DNA from: NORP110 sp051251595
GTDB lineage: Bacteria; Pseudomonadota; Alphaproteobacteria; Rhodobacterales; Rhodobacteraceae
Length of the DNA: 64,000 nucleotides
NCBI GenBank assembly: GCA_051251595.1
Contig: JBPOFA010000003.1
Location: forward strand, 186,001-250,000
Reading direction: 5' to 3'
The position numbers and the translations under genes are program-made. Shown here piece after piece: positions 1 to 8,598 of this stretch (its first letter is position 1; every line of letters starts with the position of its first letter). The notes below the pieces were generated by a model, which made no database searches, was not told where the DNA came from, and saw nothing but the letters and a program-made list of their open reading frames with translations.

Positions 1-35
1 GGAACGCGCCCTTCCCGGTGTTTGATGCAAAGACC

Positions 36-1685
36 TTACATGATGCCAAGAGAGGCTTTGTACAGCTTGATCTGGCTTTCGCGGCCGATCTGATCTGTGA
101 TCTTTTCCCACGCCGCAGCAATTGCGTCTGCTGTTTCCTGCGCGCTGCCGTACTGACCTGCATATCCCTTGGCCAGTTCGTCCTCTGCGATAGAGTAGTA
201 CTGGAAGATACCCGGAATACGGGGTTCGATGGCTGCGTTCGGGTGGTTGTAGCTTTCGGCGTTGGACCCAAGATAGTCCTCGACGAAGGCGCGATCATAC
301 CCGGCTTCTTCCCATTCGTCATACTGGAAGTGTGAGTTCCGGTAAGGCTGGAAGCCTGACGGATAGGCAGACATCCAAAGGCTGATGTCTTTGCCGCCCA
401 GATGGGCTGCGGCAGACCATGCTGCTTTGCGTTTCTTCTCATCGCCCTGAACGCGCTTGGTGACGTAAACACCCCAACCAAGATAGGCCATGTTTGGCGC
501 AAAGTTCGGCTCGTCCGGTGTTTCCCACTCTTCCGTTTTAGAGTTGTAAACACGATCAGACCCTGGGTTGATCGAAAAGCCAACAACATCGCCAACAACG
601 GATGAATCAGACGTACGCGCGTTTGAACCCACGTCACCCCACCAGCAGATGCCGGAACCGGTGCCTGCAAGGAATTGTTGGAACGCAGTTGTGCCCGGAT
701 CAGCGTTGATCTGATCTGGCGGCAAATCACCCATTGTGTCCATGACATCCTGAATGGCCTGAACCCAAGCCGGGTTGTTCACCCGTGGCTTCATTGTTTC
801 AGGATCGAACAGCCATGCCGGATCGTCCGGATGCTTGGCATAGGCCGCCGCGCGGTCTTCCAGGAAGTAGAAGCCGAAACCACCCCAACCTTTGAGCGGA
901 TCAAGGAAACCATAAGCTTCAAGCCCTGTCAGCGGGTCTGTCTGGCCATTCACGGCTTTGGTGAATGCCTGAACCTGCTGCCAAGTTGTTGGCGCTTCGG
1001 TCATGCCGGTTGCTTCGACAATGGCCGGATCGGTGAAATAGTCTTTGCGATAGGCAAATGTGTGGCAGTCGCCGTCAACCGTGATCCGGTATGTCTTACC
1101 ATCCCAAGTGCCCACTGGCGGCTTGAGGTAATCCACGATGTCGTCAGCGTCGATCTGGGTTTTGACCCAATCAGGCATTTCGTCCAACAGGCCGCGACCT
1201 GCTGTGTCACCCTCAAACGGTGCGCCCATTTCGATGATATCGAAATCAACTGTGCCCGTTGCAATAGATTGCTGAAGACGTGGGTTATAATCAGCCTGCG
1301 CAAGGTCAATCCAGTTGATCTTGGCGCCGGTGTATTCTTCCCATGGCTTCAGAAAGCCGCGGAACAAGAAGTTGTGAAGGTTCTGGTTGTTCAGACCCAT
1401 AAAGGTCAGCTCGACCCCTTCGAATTCGCCCTCGGCGACGTTTTCCATGGTCGGTCCAAGGCAAAGCTTACCGACTTTTTGCCAATCGGAATCGGTGGGT
1501 GACCCCATGCCGACGCCAGGAATTTTCAGAATTTCAGCGCGCACATTGCTGTGGCTGCCCGCAACAGACGGTGTCGCCGCCATGCCACCCATGGCAGACA
1601 GGGCACCAACGCTGGCCATGCCTTTCAGCATGCCGCGGCGGCTGAGCTGCGCCTTTACGATGTGATTGTATAGTTCTACTTTCAC
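36..1685 (-). CDS. Extracellular solute-binding protein of a sugar-type ABC transporter (family 1, Tat signal)
   Basis: Periplasmic binding protein of about 549 residues, the size of the long carbohydrate-type family 1 binding proteins. The N-terminus carries a twin-arginine motif (S-R-R-G-M-L-K, Arg16-Arg17) followed by an Ala/Gly-rich hydrophobic stretch, so export by Tat in folded form is inferred. I chose the GTG at 1683-1685 because a GGGAGG box lies 7 bases before it; a longer TTG start would place that box inside the gene. It is divergent from the ABC ATPase at 1930. No permease lies in the window; they would be expected just left of base 1. The ligand cannot be read from sequence; the neighbouring mutarotase and kinase suggest a sugar or polyol. 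Confidence 0.85.
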   Translation of the reverse strand: MKVELYNHIVKAQLSRRGMLKGMASVGALSAMGGMAATPSVAGSHSNVRAEILKIPGVGMGSPTDSDWQKVGKLCLGPTMENVAEGEFEGVELTFMGLNNQNLHNFLFRGFLKPWEEYTGAKINWIDLAQADYNPRLQQSIATGTVDFDIIEMGAPFEGDTAGRGLLDEMPDWVKTQIDADDIVDYLKPPVGTWDGKTYRITVDGDCHTFAYRKDYFTDPAIVEATGMTEAPTTWQQVQAFTKAVNGQTDPLTGLEAYGFLDPLKGWGGFGFYFLEDRAAAYAKHPDDPAWLFDPETMKPRVNNPAWVQAIQDVMDTMGDLPPDQINADPGTTAFQQFLAGTGSGICWWGDVGSNARTSDSSVVGDVVGFSINPGSDRVYNSKTEEWETPDEPNFAPNMAYLGWGVYVTKRVQGDEKKRKAAWSAAAHLGGKDISLWMSAYPSGFQPYRNSHFQYDEWEEAGYDRAFVEDYLGSNAESYNHPNAAIEPRIPGIFQYYSIAEDELAKGYAGQYGSAQETADAIAAAWEKITDQIGRESQIKLYKASLGIM

Positions 1686-1929
1686 GAATAATCCTCCCAA
1701 AGCTCGGTGCAGTTGCCCACCAATGACCTAACAACAAGCAGCGGCTTGTTCGTTCTTCGTACCGGTCATTCGCAGCATGGCCTTTTCTGCAACCTGATAT
1801 TTCAATGCCAATTATTGAACCCTTTCAATGTATTCCGTGTAAGTCAAGATTCGAACACGCTTGCAATTTGTGTGCGTAGACAGTTTCCTGCCGCTCATAT
1901 AGGGGTTGTAAAAACGGAAACGGATCGAA
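1686..1929. promoter_or_regulatory. Divergent promoter region with three inverted half-sites
   Basis: The gap between the divergent binding-protein and ATPase genes contains TTCAAT at 1801-1806, ATTGAA at 1814-1819 and TTCAAT at 1824-1829. The last two form a perfect inverted repeat with a CCCT spacer. This is the size and symmetry of an operator for a dimeric repressor, and its place between the two transporter units suggests joint control by a sugar-responsive regulator that is not in this window. The repeats are seen; the regulator is inferred. Confidence 0.45.
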
Positions 1930-2994
1930 ATGGCCCAAGTCACGATTGCTGCGCTGCGCAAAGCGTATGGCGAAACAGAAGTCATTCATGGATTGGATGC
2001 AGAATTTTCTGACGGGAAATTCGTCGTTTTGGTTGGCCCGTCCGGATGCGGCAAATCAACCTTGCTGCGCATGATCGCAGGATTGGAAAGCATTACCTCT
2101 GGTGAAATCCGGATCGGTGATCGCGTCGTGAACAATCTTCCTCCGTCCGAACGTGACATCGCGATGGTTTTTCAGAATTACGCGCTGTACCCGCATAAAT
2201 CGGTCGCCGCCAATATCGGGTTTTCGCTAAAGACCAAGGGTATGGATAAGGCCGAAGTCAAAAAACGCGTGGACGAAGCGGCAGAGATTTTGGGGCTGGG
2301 GCCGTATCTTGATCGCTACCCCCGTGCCTTGTCTGGCGGGCAACGCCAACGGGTTGCCATGGGGCGCGCCATCGTGCGGGATCCAAAGGTGTTTTTGTTC
2401 GATGAGCCGCTGTCAAATCTGGATGCAAAGCTTCGGGTGCAGATGCGCACAGAGATCCGCGAATTGCAGCAACGCCTTGGAACGACAACGGTTTACGTGA
2501 CCCATGATCAGATCGAAGCCATGACAATGGCCGATATCATGGTCGTTATGCAGGGCGGGCATATTGAACAAATGGGCAGCCCGCTTGACGTCTATGACAA
2601 CCCGGCCAACACATTCGTTGCCGGGTTCATCGGTTCGCCCGGTATGAACATGATTGACGCCGAATACCGCCGCGACGGCGACGGGGCGTTTGCGGAAATG
2701 TCCGGTGTTCGACTGGAAGTGCCCGACGTGAAAGACCTTCAAGACGGTCACAAGATTATTCTTGGTGTGCGTCCGGACAAGCTCGAATTTGCGCCAAGCG
2801 GCATTCCCGCCAAAGTCTTGGTGGTCGAACCGACAGGCGCAGAAACCCACGTGATCGTACGCTATGAGGGCAAAGATCTTGTCGCCGTATTCTCTGCGCG
2901 CCAGCCCTACACACCAGGGCAAGAGGTGTTCTTATTTGCGCAGTCCGACAACTTGCACATATTTGACCGCGAAACAGGCAAGGCCCTGACATAA
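1930..2994 (+). CDS. ABC transporter ATP-binding protein, UgpC/MalK type
   Basis: Cytoplasmic ATPase of a carbohydrate-type ABC importer, 354 residues, normal for the MalK/UgpC subfamily. Walker A GPSGCGKST is at residues 36-44, the Q-loop around 82, the LSGGQ signature at 134-138, Walker B VFLFDEP at 154-160 and the switch histidine at 192. The C-terminal third (about 240-354) has the TOBE/MalK regulatory fold pattern with the SPGMN and GVRPDK motifs typical of this subfamily. It probably energises the importer whose binding protein is divergent at 1685. It leads a plus-strand unit with the mutarotase at 3055 and kinase at 3520. Confidence 0.93.
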   Translation: MAQVTIAALRKAYGETEVIHGLDAEFSDGKFVVLVGPSGCGKSTLLRMIAGLESITSGEIRIGDRVVNNLPPSERDIAMVFQNYALYPHKSVAANIGFSLKTKGMDKAEVKKRVDEAAEILGLGPYLDRYPRALSGGQRQRVAMGRAIVRDPKVFLFDEPLSNLDAKLRVQMRTEIRELQQRLGTTTVYVTHDQIEAMTMADIMVVMQGGHIEQMGSPLDVYDNPANTFVAGFIGSPGMNMIDAEYRRDGDGAFAEMSGVRLEVPDVKDLQDGHKIILGVRPDKLEFAPSGIPAKVLVVEPTGAETHVIVRYEGKDLVAVFSARQPYTPGQEVFLFAQSDNLHIFDRETGKALT

Positions 2995-3054
2995 GCGCCG
3001 AGACGTTATTTCAAATGTGGTGCCCCAGGCACCGATCTATGGGAGGATTAAGAC

Positions 3055-3507
3055 ATGTTAAAAGGTATAGACCCACGGCTGAATGCCGAAGTGTTATATG
3101 TGCTGCGGGCCATGGGCCACGGCGACACATTGGTGGTGTGCGACACAAACTTTCCCGCCGATTCCGTCGCACAGGACACTGTGCATGGTGAATTGCTGCG
3201 GATGGAAAACCTGACCGCAGGCGAAGTGACAGAGGCCGTCCTGTCCGTGACGCCGCTGGATACATTCGTTGATGATTTTGCCGTGCGCATGGAAATTGTG
3301 GACAACCCGCAAGACGTGCCGGACGTGCAGCAAGAAGTCCAGGCCGCGATCAACGCCGCTGAAGGGCGCGAGCGGCCAATGCTCAGCACCGAACGCTTTG
3401 CGTTTTATGACCAGGCCCGTGATGCCTATGCCGTCATTCAATCGGGCGAGCGCCGCTTTTATGGTTGCTTTATCTTCCGCAAGGGCGTGATCGCGCCAGA
3501 CGCATAA
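3055..3507 (+). CDS. RbsD/FucU-family sugar mutarotase
   Basis: Protein of 150 residues in the RbsD/FucU fold, which interconverts anomers or ring forms of a free monosaccharide (fucose or ribose in characterised members). The N-terminal block with G-H-G-D-x-L-V-V and D-x-N-F-P is the family signature; length and sequence look closer to FucU (L-fucose mutarotase) than RbsD. A clear GGGAGG ribosome site precedes the ATG by 8 bases. It sits between the ABC ATPase and a ribokinase-like kinase, so it would feed newly imported sugar in the right anomeric form to the kinase. Actual sugar unknown. Confidence 0.85.
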   Translation: MLKGIDPRLNAEVLYVLRAMGHGDTLVVCDTNFPADSVAQDTVHGELLRMENLTAGEVTEAVLSVTPLDTFVDDFAVRMEIVDNPQDVPDVQQEVQAAINAAEGRERPMLSTERFAFYDQARDAYAVIQSGERRFYGCFIFRKGVIAPDA

Positions 3508-3519
3508 AAAGGACAGACC

Positions 3520-4449
3520 ATGGCTGGATCAATCGTCATTCTTGGGGTGTTCGTTGCGGACACGGCCTATCGTGCGGATCGTGCACCGGTGATCGGTGAA
3601 ACGATCTTGGGCAACAGCTTTGCGCTTGGCCCCGGGGGCAAGGGCAGCAATCAGGCGGTCGCAGCAGCACGGGCTGGCGGCGAGGTGCATTTTGTCAGCA
3701 AGCTGGGAAAAGATCCCTTTGCCGACATGGCCCTGAAAACCTGGGCCGACGCTGGCGTCATCCCGGCGGTCACCCAGCATTCCGATAGCTATACCGGCGC
3801 GGCCTATATCTTTATCGAAGAGGCCACCGGCAACAATGCAATCATCATCGCCCCCGGCGTCGCGGGCACGATTTCACCGGCAGATATTGAGGCCCGCGCT
3901 GATCTGATTGGCGGGGCTTCGGTGTTCGTGACGCAACTGGAACAACCGATGGCAGCCGCGCACCGCGCGCTTGAAATCGCCAAGGCTGGCGGCGCAAAGA
4001 CCATTCTGAACCCAGCCCCTGCCGCGGATCTGGCCCCAGAAATGCTGCGCCTGTGTGATTACGTAACCCCGAACGAAACAGAGGCCGAAGGCATCACCGG
4101 CGTCAAAGTCACCAATCTGGACGACGCAAAGAAGGCGGCGGATGTGTTGCTGGATATCGGTGTCGGCGCTGCCATCATTACGCTTGGCGAAAACGGTGTT
4201 CTTTATCGTGACCGGAACGAAACCCATCATGTGCCGATTTTCAAAGCAGGGCCGGTCGTTGAAACCACCGGTGCGGGCGATGCGTTTAACGGCGGCTTTG
4301 CCACCGCGCTTGCGCAAGGCATGTCGCCGCTAGAGGCGGTCAGATTTGGCAGCGCAACGGCGGGCATTTCTGTCACGCGGCCGGGAACCGCGCCGTCTAT
4401 GCCGTCCCGGGATGAAATTGACGCGCTTCTCGCGCAGGAACAGGCCTGA
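3520..4449 (+). CDS. Ribokinase-like PfkB-family sugar kinase
   Basis: Cytoplasmic carbohydrate kinase of 309 residues, the usual ribokinase length. The substrate motif GPGGKGSNQ is at residues 37-45 and the catalytic anion-hole motif T-T-G-A-G-D-A-F is near 249-256 with Asp254 as catalytic base. It starts 12 bases after the mutarotase, behind an AAAGGA ribosome site, so the two are cotranscribed. The order importer-mutarotase-kinase is that of ribose-type uptake, giving a sugar 5-phosphate. The annotation ribokinase is reasonable, but other pentoses or deoxysugars remain possible. Confidence 0.88.
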   Translation: MAGSIVILGVFVADTAYRADRAPVIGETILGNSFALGPGGKGSNQAVAAARAGGEVHFVSKLGKDPFADMALKTWADAGVIPAVTQHSDSYTGAAYIFIEEATGNNAIIIAPGVAGTISPADIEARADLIGGASVFVTQLEQPMAAAHRALEIAKAGGAKTILNPAPAADLAPEMLRLCDYVTPNETEAEGITGVKVTNLDDAKKAADVLLDIGVGAAIITLGENGVLYRDRNETHHVPIFKAGPVVETTGAGDAFNGGFATALAQGMSPLEAVRFGSATAGISVTRPGTAPSMPSRDEIDALLAQEQA

Positions 4450-4470
4450 ACTGCCCATTGATTGGGCAGT
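4450..4470 (+). terminator. Hairpin after the ribokinase gene, weak terminator
   Basis: A perfect 8-bp stem ACTGCCCA/TGGGCAGT with a TTGAT loop begins one base after the kinase stop, with a T5 run seven bases further on. A second stem (4506-4515 with 4520-4529, one G-T wobble) follows. The spacing of the T-run is poor for an intrinsic terminator, so attenuation between the sugar unit and the urease unit is as likely as full termination. Confidence 0.5.
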
Positions 4471-4493
4471 GTGTCGATTTTTCGGGCTGATAT

Positions 4494-5411
4494 GTGGGAA
4501 AAACAGGCTCAAACCTTTTGGTTTGGGCCCGCAATGTGAAAAATGCCCAGAATCATAGCTGCCTGGACCTTCAAGACTTGCCCGATGCCCTAACCACATC
4601 AAAACCGCACACGCGCCAGCCGCGCGCGAAAGGCACGCTATTGTTGCAGTGTCGCGATTCCGTGCGGGGCACTGAATTGGCCGATCTTAGACATTCAGGG
4701 TCAATGAAGGCCTTGTTCCCCAGAATGTCCGGAACCGACCTACAGGCGGTTTTTCTGAATACAGCAGGCGGCATCACTGGCGGGGATCGGTTTTCGGTTC
4801 AGGCGCGCGTGGATGAAAATGCCAGCCTGACCATGACCTCTCAGGCAGCGGAACGCGCCTATCGCGCTCTGGCCGGGGAAACGGGCAGGTTTTCCGTTGA
4901 ATTGAGCGCGGGCAAGGGCGCAAGGCTCAACTGGTTGCCGCAGGAAACCCTTTTATACGAAGACTGCGCCTTGCACCGTGAGATGAAAGTTGACCTGGCG
5001 CAGGATGCCAGCTTTTTGGCCGTGGAACCGATTGTCTTTGGGCGCACGGCCATGGGCGAGGACCTGATCCGCGCAGATTTCCGCGAAAATTGGCGGGTGC
5101 GTCGAGGCAAAGACCTGATTTTTGCCGACACGTTCCGTCTGCAGGGCGATGCCAAGGCCCAGCTGGCCCATCCCGCGATTGCGGGCGGGGCACGCGCCAT
5201 GGCCTCTGTGCTGTTTGTCGCCCCGAATGCCGATGCTTATCTGGACCGTATGCGCCCCCGGATGAGCCAGACAAGCGGCGTCAGCCTTATTCGTCCGGGC
5301 GTCTTGTTTGCCCGCTTTCTTGCCGCAGATTCGTTTCTTCTGCGCAAAGACTTAATCCCGGTTCTTGAACTCTTGAACCAATCCCCGCTTCCAAGAACAT
5401 GGATGTTTTGA
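4494..5411 (+). CDS. ureD: Urease accessory protein UreD (UreH)
   Basis: UreD binds apo-urease (UreABC) and, with UreF and UreG, forms the complex that delivers nickel and CO2 to the active site. The conserved UreD core is clear from Q-P-R-A-K-G near residue 42, then F-L-N-T-A-G-G-I-T-G-G-D, and the E-T-L-L-Y-E-D block. The annotated ATG gives 305 residues, longer than usual; an in-frame TTG at 4578 would give 277 and would move a hairpin at 4506-4529 into the leader. I keep the ATG but regard the first 28 residues as doubtful. The stop is one base before ureA. Confidence 0.9.
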   Translation: MGKTGSNLLVWARNVKNAQNHSCLDLQDLPDALTTSKPHTRQPRAKGTLLLQCRDSVRGTELADLRHSGSMKALFPRMSGTDLQAVFLNTAGGITGGDRFSVQARVDENASLTMTSQAAERAYRALAGETGRFSVELSAGKGARLNWLPQETLLYEDCALHREMKVDLAQDASFLAVEPIVFGRTAMGEDLIRADFRENWRVRRGKDLIFADTFRLQGDAKAQLAHPAIAGGARAMASVLFVAPNADAYLDRMRPRMSQTSGVSLIRPGVLFARFLAADSFLLRKDLIPVLELLNQSPLPRTWMF

Positions 5412-5412
5412 C

Positions 5413-5715
5413 ATGCAACTAACCCCTCGAGAAAAAGACAAACTGTTGATTGCCGTTGCGGCCGACGTGGCGCGTCGGCGCTTGGCCCGTGGCGTAAAGC
5501 TGAACTATCCCGAAGCCATTGCGCTGATCACAGATTTCGTTGTCGAGGGCGCGCGGGATGGCCGCTCTGTCGCGGATATGATGCAGGCCGGGGCGCAGGT
5601 CATTACCCGCGACGATTGCATGGAAGGCATCCCTGAAATGATCCCCGAAGTGCAGGTCGAGGCCACGTTCCCCGACGGAACAAAGCTCGTCACCGTTCAT
5701 CAGCCCATTCGATAG
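5413..5715 (+). CDS. ureA: Urease gamma subunit
   Basis: Smallest structural subunit of the cytoplasmic nickel enzyme that hydrolyses urea to ammonia and carbamate. The 100-residue length and the start M-Q-L-T-P-R-E-K-D-K-L, the L-N-Y-P-E-A-I-A-L-I motif and the end E-V-Q-V-E-A-T-F-P-D-G-T-K-L-V-T-V-H are diagnostic. It lies between ureD and ureB as in most alphaproteobacterial operons and is separate from ureB rather than fused, unlike Helicobacter. Confidence 0.97.
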   Translation: MQLTPREKDKLLIAVAADVARRRLARGVKLNYPEAIALITDFVVEGARDGRSVADMMQAGAQVITRDDCMEGIPEMIPEVQVEATFPDGTKLVTVHQPIR

Positions 5716-5724
5716 GAGCCAAAA

Positions 5725-6030
5725 ATGATTCCCGGAGAACTCTTTCCTGCCGAAGGCATGATCACCCTGAATGAGGGGGCCCAGGCGATTACCCTGATGG
5801 TCGCCAATACCGGCGACCGCCCGGTTCAGGTTGGCAGCCACTATCATTTTGGCGAAACCAACCCGGCCCTTGAATTTGACCGCGACGCCGCACGGGGCAT
5901 GCGGCTGGACATTGCCGCCGGAACTGCTGTGCGTTTTGAACCCGGACAGCGGCGAGAGGTAAACCTGATCCCGCTTGGCGGCGATCGGCGTGTTTTTGGA
6001 TTTAATCAAGCTGTAATGGGGGATCTCTGA
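5725..6030 (+). CDS. ureB: Urease beta subunit
   Basis: Structural beta subunit of 101 residues, normal length. It begins M-I-P-G-E and has the conserved V-G-S-H-Y-H-F-x-E-x-N block and the C-terminal G-x-R-x-V-F-G-F. A GGAGCC ribosome site precedes the ATG. Its TGA stop shares a base with the ureC ATG (TGATG), so translation of the two subunits is probably coupled, which helps stoichiometric assembly. Confidence 0.97.
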   Translation: MIPGELFPAEGMITLNEGAQAITLMVANTGDRPVQVGSHYHFGETNPALEFDRDAARGMRLDIAAGTAVRFEPGQRREVNLIPLGGDRRVFGFNQAVMGDL

Positions 6031-7739
6031 TGCCTGCACAAATCTCTCGGGCCGATTATGCGGCCATGTTTGGCCCCACAACGGGCGACAAATTGCGACT
6101 GGCCGACACTGATCTGGTCATCGAAGTGGAACGTGATCTGACGACCTATGGGGAAGAGGTCAAATTTGGCGGTGGCAAGGTCATTCGCGATGGCATGGGG
6201 CAGTCCCAGACCACTCGGGCGGACGGTGCTGTTGATACTGTGATCACAAACGCCCTGATCGTGGATCACACAGGCGTTTACAAGGCGGATGTGGGCCTTA
6301 GGAACGGTCGTATTCACAAAATCGGCAAGGCCGGGAACCCGGACACGCAACCGGGCGTGGACATCATTGTCGGCCCCGGAACAGAAGTGATTGCGGGCGA
6401 GGGCAAGATCCTGACCGCTGGCGGATTTGACAGCCATATCCATTTCATCTGCCCGCAACAGATCGAAGACGCGCTTCATTCTGGCCTGACCACCATGCTT
6501 GGCGGGGGCACAGGCCCGGCCCACGGCACTTTGGCGACGACATGTACGCCCGGGGCCTGGCATATCGGTCGGATGATGCAGGCGGCGGATGCCTTTCCGA
6601 TGAACCTGGCCTTTGCAGGCAAGGGCAATGCTTCGGTCCCCGGCGCGCTGGAAGAACAGATTTTGGCGGGGGCTTGTGCGCTGAAACTGCACGAAGACTG
6701 GGGCACGACCCCGGCAGCCATCGATACGTGCTTGTCGGTTGCGGATGCGATGGATGTGCAGGTGATGATCCACACCGATACGCTAAATGAATCCGGCTTT
6801 GTCGAACATACGGTCAAGGCGATGAAGGGCCGCACGATCCACGCCTTTCACACCGAAGGCGCCGGGGGCGGGCACGCGCCGGACATCATCAAGATCTGTG
6901 GCGAGGAACATGTTCTGCCCTCATCGACAAACCCAACACGGCCCTTTACCGTCAACACGGTCGATGAACATCTGGACATGTTGATGGTCTGTCACCATCT
7001 GGACAAATCCATCCCCGAGGACGTGGCCTTTGCCGAAAGCCGCATCCGGCGCGAAACCATCGCGGCCGAGGATATCCTGCATGATATGGGGGCGTTTTCG
7101 ATCATCGCCTCTGACAGTCAGGCCATGGGCCGCGTCGGCGAAGTGTTGATCCGCACCTGGCAGACCGCTGATAAAATGAAGAAACAACGCGGGCGTCTGG
7201 CCGAAGAAACCGGCGACAACGACAATTTCCGGGTGCGCCGCTATATTGCGAAATACACGATTAACCCGGCCATCGCCCATGGGATTTCCGGCGAAATCGG
7301 CAGCATTGAAGAAGGCAAACGCGCCGATCTGGTGCTGTGGAACCCGGCCTTTTTCGGGGTGAAGCCGGAAATGGTGCTGATGTCGGGAACGATCGTTTGC
7401 GCGCAGATGGGCGATCCGAATGCATCCATCCCGACGCCTCAGCCAGTCTATTCCCGCCCGATGTTCGGGGCCTTTGGGCGCAGTGTTGAAAACTCTGCCG
7501 TGACCTTTGTCAGCGCCGCTGCAGCGGATGCCGGGATCGGCAACACATTGGGACTGGCCAAGGAAACCGTGGCCGTCGCCAACACACGCAACATCGGGAA
7601 ATCTGACCTTAAGCTAAACACTGCGTTGCCAGACATCTCTGTGAACCCGGAAACATATGAGGTCCGCGCGGATGGTGAATTGCTCACCTGCGAACCGGCA
7701 GAAACCCTGCCAATGGCGCAGCGCTACTTCTTGTTCTAA
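6030..7739 (+). CDS. ureC: Urease alpha (catalytic) subunit
   Basis: Catalytic subunit of 569 residues, standard length. Nickel ligands are visible: H-I-H at residues 136-138 (motif SHIHFICPQQ) and the carbamylated lysine Lys219 within L-K-L-H-E-D-W-G. The flap and active-site region M-V-C-H-H-L-D and the D-S-Q-A-M-G-R block are intact. No frameshift or missing key residue is seen, so the enzyme should be active once nickel is loaded by UreDEFG. Ammonia supply from urea is the likely role. Confidence 0.98.
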   Translation: MPAQISRADYAAMFGPTTGDKLRLADTDLVIEVERDLTTYGEEVKFGGGKVIRDGMGQSQTTRADGAVDTVITNALIVDHTGVYKADVGLRNGRIHKIGKAGNPDTQPGVDIIVGPGTEVIAGEGKILTAGGFDSHIHFICPQQIEDALHSGLTTMLGGGTGPAHGTLATTCTPGAWHIGRMMQAADAFPMNLAFAGKGNASVPGALEEQILAGACALKLHEDWGTTPAAIDTCLSVADAMDVQVMIHTDTLNESGFVEHTVKAMKGRTIHAFHTEGAGGGHAPDIIKICGEEHVLPSSTNPTRPFTVNTVDEHLDMLMVCHHLDKSIPEDVAFAESRIRRETIAAEDILHDMGAFSIIASDSQAMGRVGEVLIRTWQTADKMKKQRGRLAEETGDNDNFRVRRYIAKYTINPAIAHGISGEIGSIEEGKRADLVLWNPAFFGVKPEMVLMSGTIVCAQMGDPNASIPTPQPVYSRPMFGAFGRSVENSAVTFVSAAAADAGIGNTLGLAKETVAVANTRNIGKSDLKLNTALPDISVNPETYEVRADGELLTCEPAETLPMAQRYFLF

Positions 7740-7893
7740 GGTAGGATTATGGGAGCACTTCAAAACACCGAAACCGCACGCTTGCATCTGACGCAAGCCG
7801 GTTATGCGCAAAAGGCGATTGTTTTTCAGTCTGTTAAACGGCATGTTCTTAGTCATGGGAGGAAACAGATTGTAACAAAACAGGACGTTTCCA

Positions 7894-8118
7894 ATGTCAG
7901 TCGCCTCAACAAACGAAACATTCACCCAGTCACTGGGTCACCGGGTTGCCGGATTTTTCTCTTCCATCGGTCACGTGCTTGTGGCTGTGGCCGAAGCCAG
8001 CCCTCGTATGAAAAAGCTGGAACAGCTGGCGTCCATGACGGACGAAGAGTTGGAAGCAAAAGGCATGCGTCGCGAAGATTTCGTGAAATACGTCTTCGAC
8101 GGCAAAGCCTTTCTCTAA
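7894..8118 (+). CDS. Small DUF1127-like protein inside the urease operon
   Basis: A 74-residue open frame between ureC and ureE, with an AGGA ribosome site 9 bases before the ATG. The C-terminal part (M-T-D-E-E-L-E-A-K-G-M-R-R-E-D-F) matches the shape of the DUF1127 motif, L-x-D-x-x-L-x-x-x-G-x-x-R-x-D, in small proteins common in Rhodobacteraceae. The N-terminal half has a short amphipathic helix. The 154 bases before it hold no other gene and may carry a separate promoter. Function in relation to urease is unknown; it may simply be an insertion into the operon. Family assignment by eye, moderate confidence. Confidence 0.7.
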   Translation: MSVASTNETFTQSLGHRVAGFFSSIGHVLVAVAEASPRMKKLEQLASMTDEELEAKGMRREDFVKYVFDGKAFL

Positions 8119-8142
8119 GGTCTAAAATATGCGGGGCGGGTC

Positions 8143-8598
8143 ATGTCTGATCTGCCCGCCGCACATTCTATCACGCCAGCCGCCGATTGGTCCGGCACGC
8201 CCGATGACCGCATCACCCTGACCTATGAGGGGCGTTTTATGCGGCGCAAAAAGCTGACGACTGATCTTGGTGTCGATGTTTTGGTCGATCTGTCTGAAAC
8301 GACCTCTTTCAACACCGGCGATGTTTTGACCACCGTTGATGGCCGCACTATCGAAGTTGTCGCCGCGGTCGAAGAGCTCATCGAAATTACGGGCCCCGAT
8401 CTGGTGCGCCTGGCCTGGCATATCGGCAATCGCCACACCCCGTGTCAGATCGAATCCAACCGCCTGTTGATCCTTCATGACCATGTGATCAGTGACATGT
8501 TAACGAAAATTGGCGCGACACAACGTGCTGTTTCGGAACCGTTCACACCAGAGGGTGGTGCCTACGGCCATGGCCGCACACATTCCCATGCCCACTAA
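8143..8598 (+). CDS. ureE: Urease accessory protein UreE (nickel metallochaperone)
   Basis: UreE of 151 residues, which stores and hands nickel to UreG. The conserved nickel-binding histidine is in the I-L-H-D-H-V-I block near residue 109, and the C-terminus ends with a short His-containing tail (G-H-G-R-T-H-S-H-A-H), typical of UreE. The N-terminal peptide-binding domain has the R-x-R-R-K-K-L motif variant. It overlaps the ureF start. Confidence 0.93.
   Translation: MSDLPAAHSITPAADWSGTPDDRITLTYEGRFMRRKKLTTDLGVDVLVDLSETTSFNTGDVLTTVDGRTIEVVAAVEELIEITGPDLVRLAWHIGNRHTPCQIESNRLLILHDHVISDMLTKIGATQRAVSEPFTPEGGAYGHGRTHSHAH

Noticed and set aside
7749..8150. A 133-codon frame between ureC and ureE
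   Set aside because: It overlaps the better-supported 74-residue gene in another frame, and has no recognisable motif.
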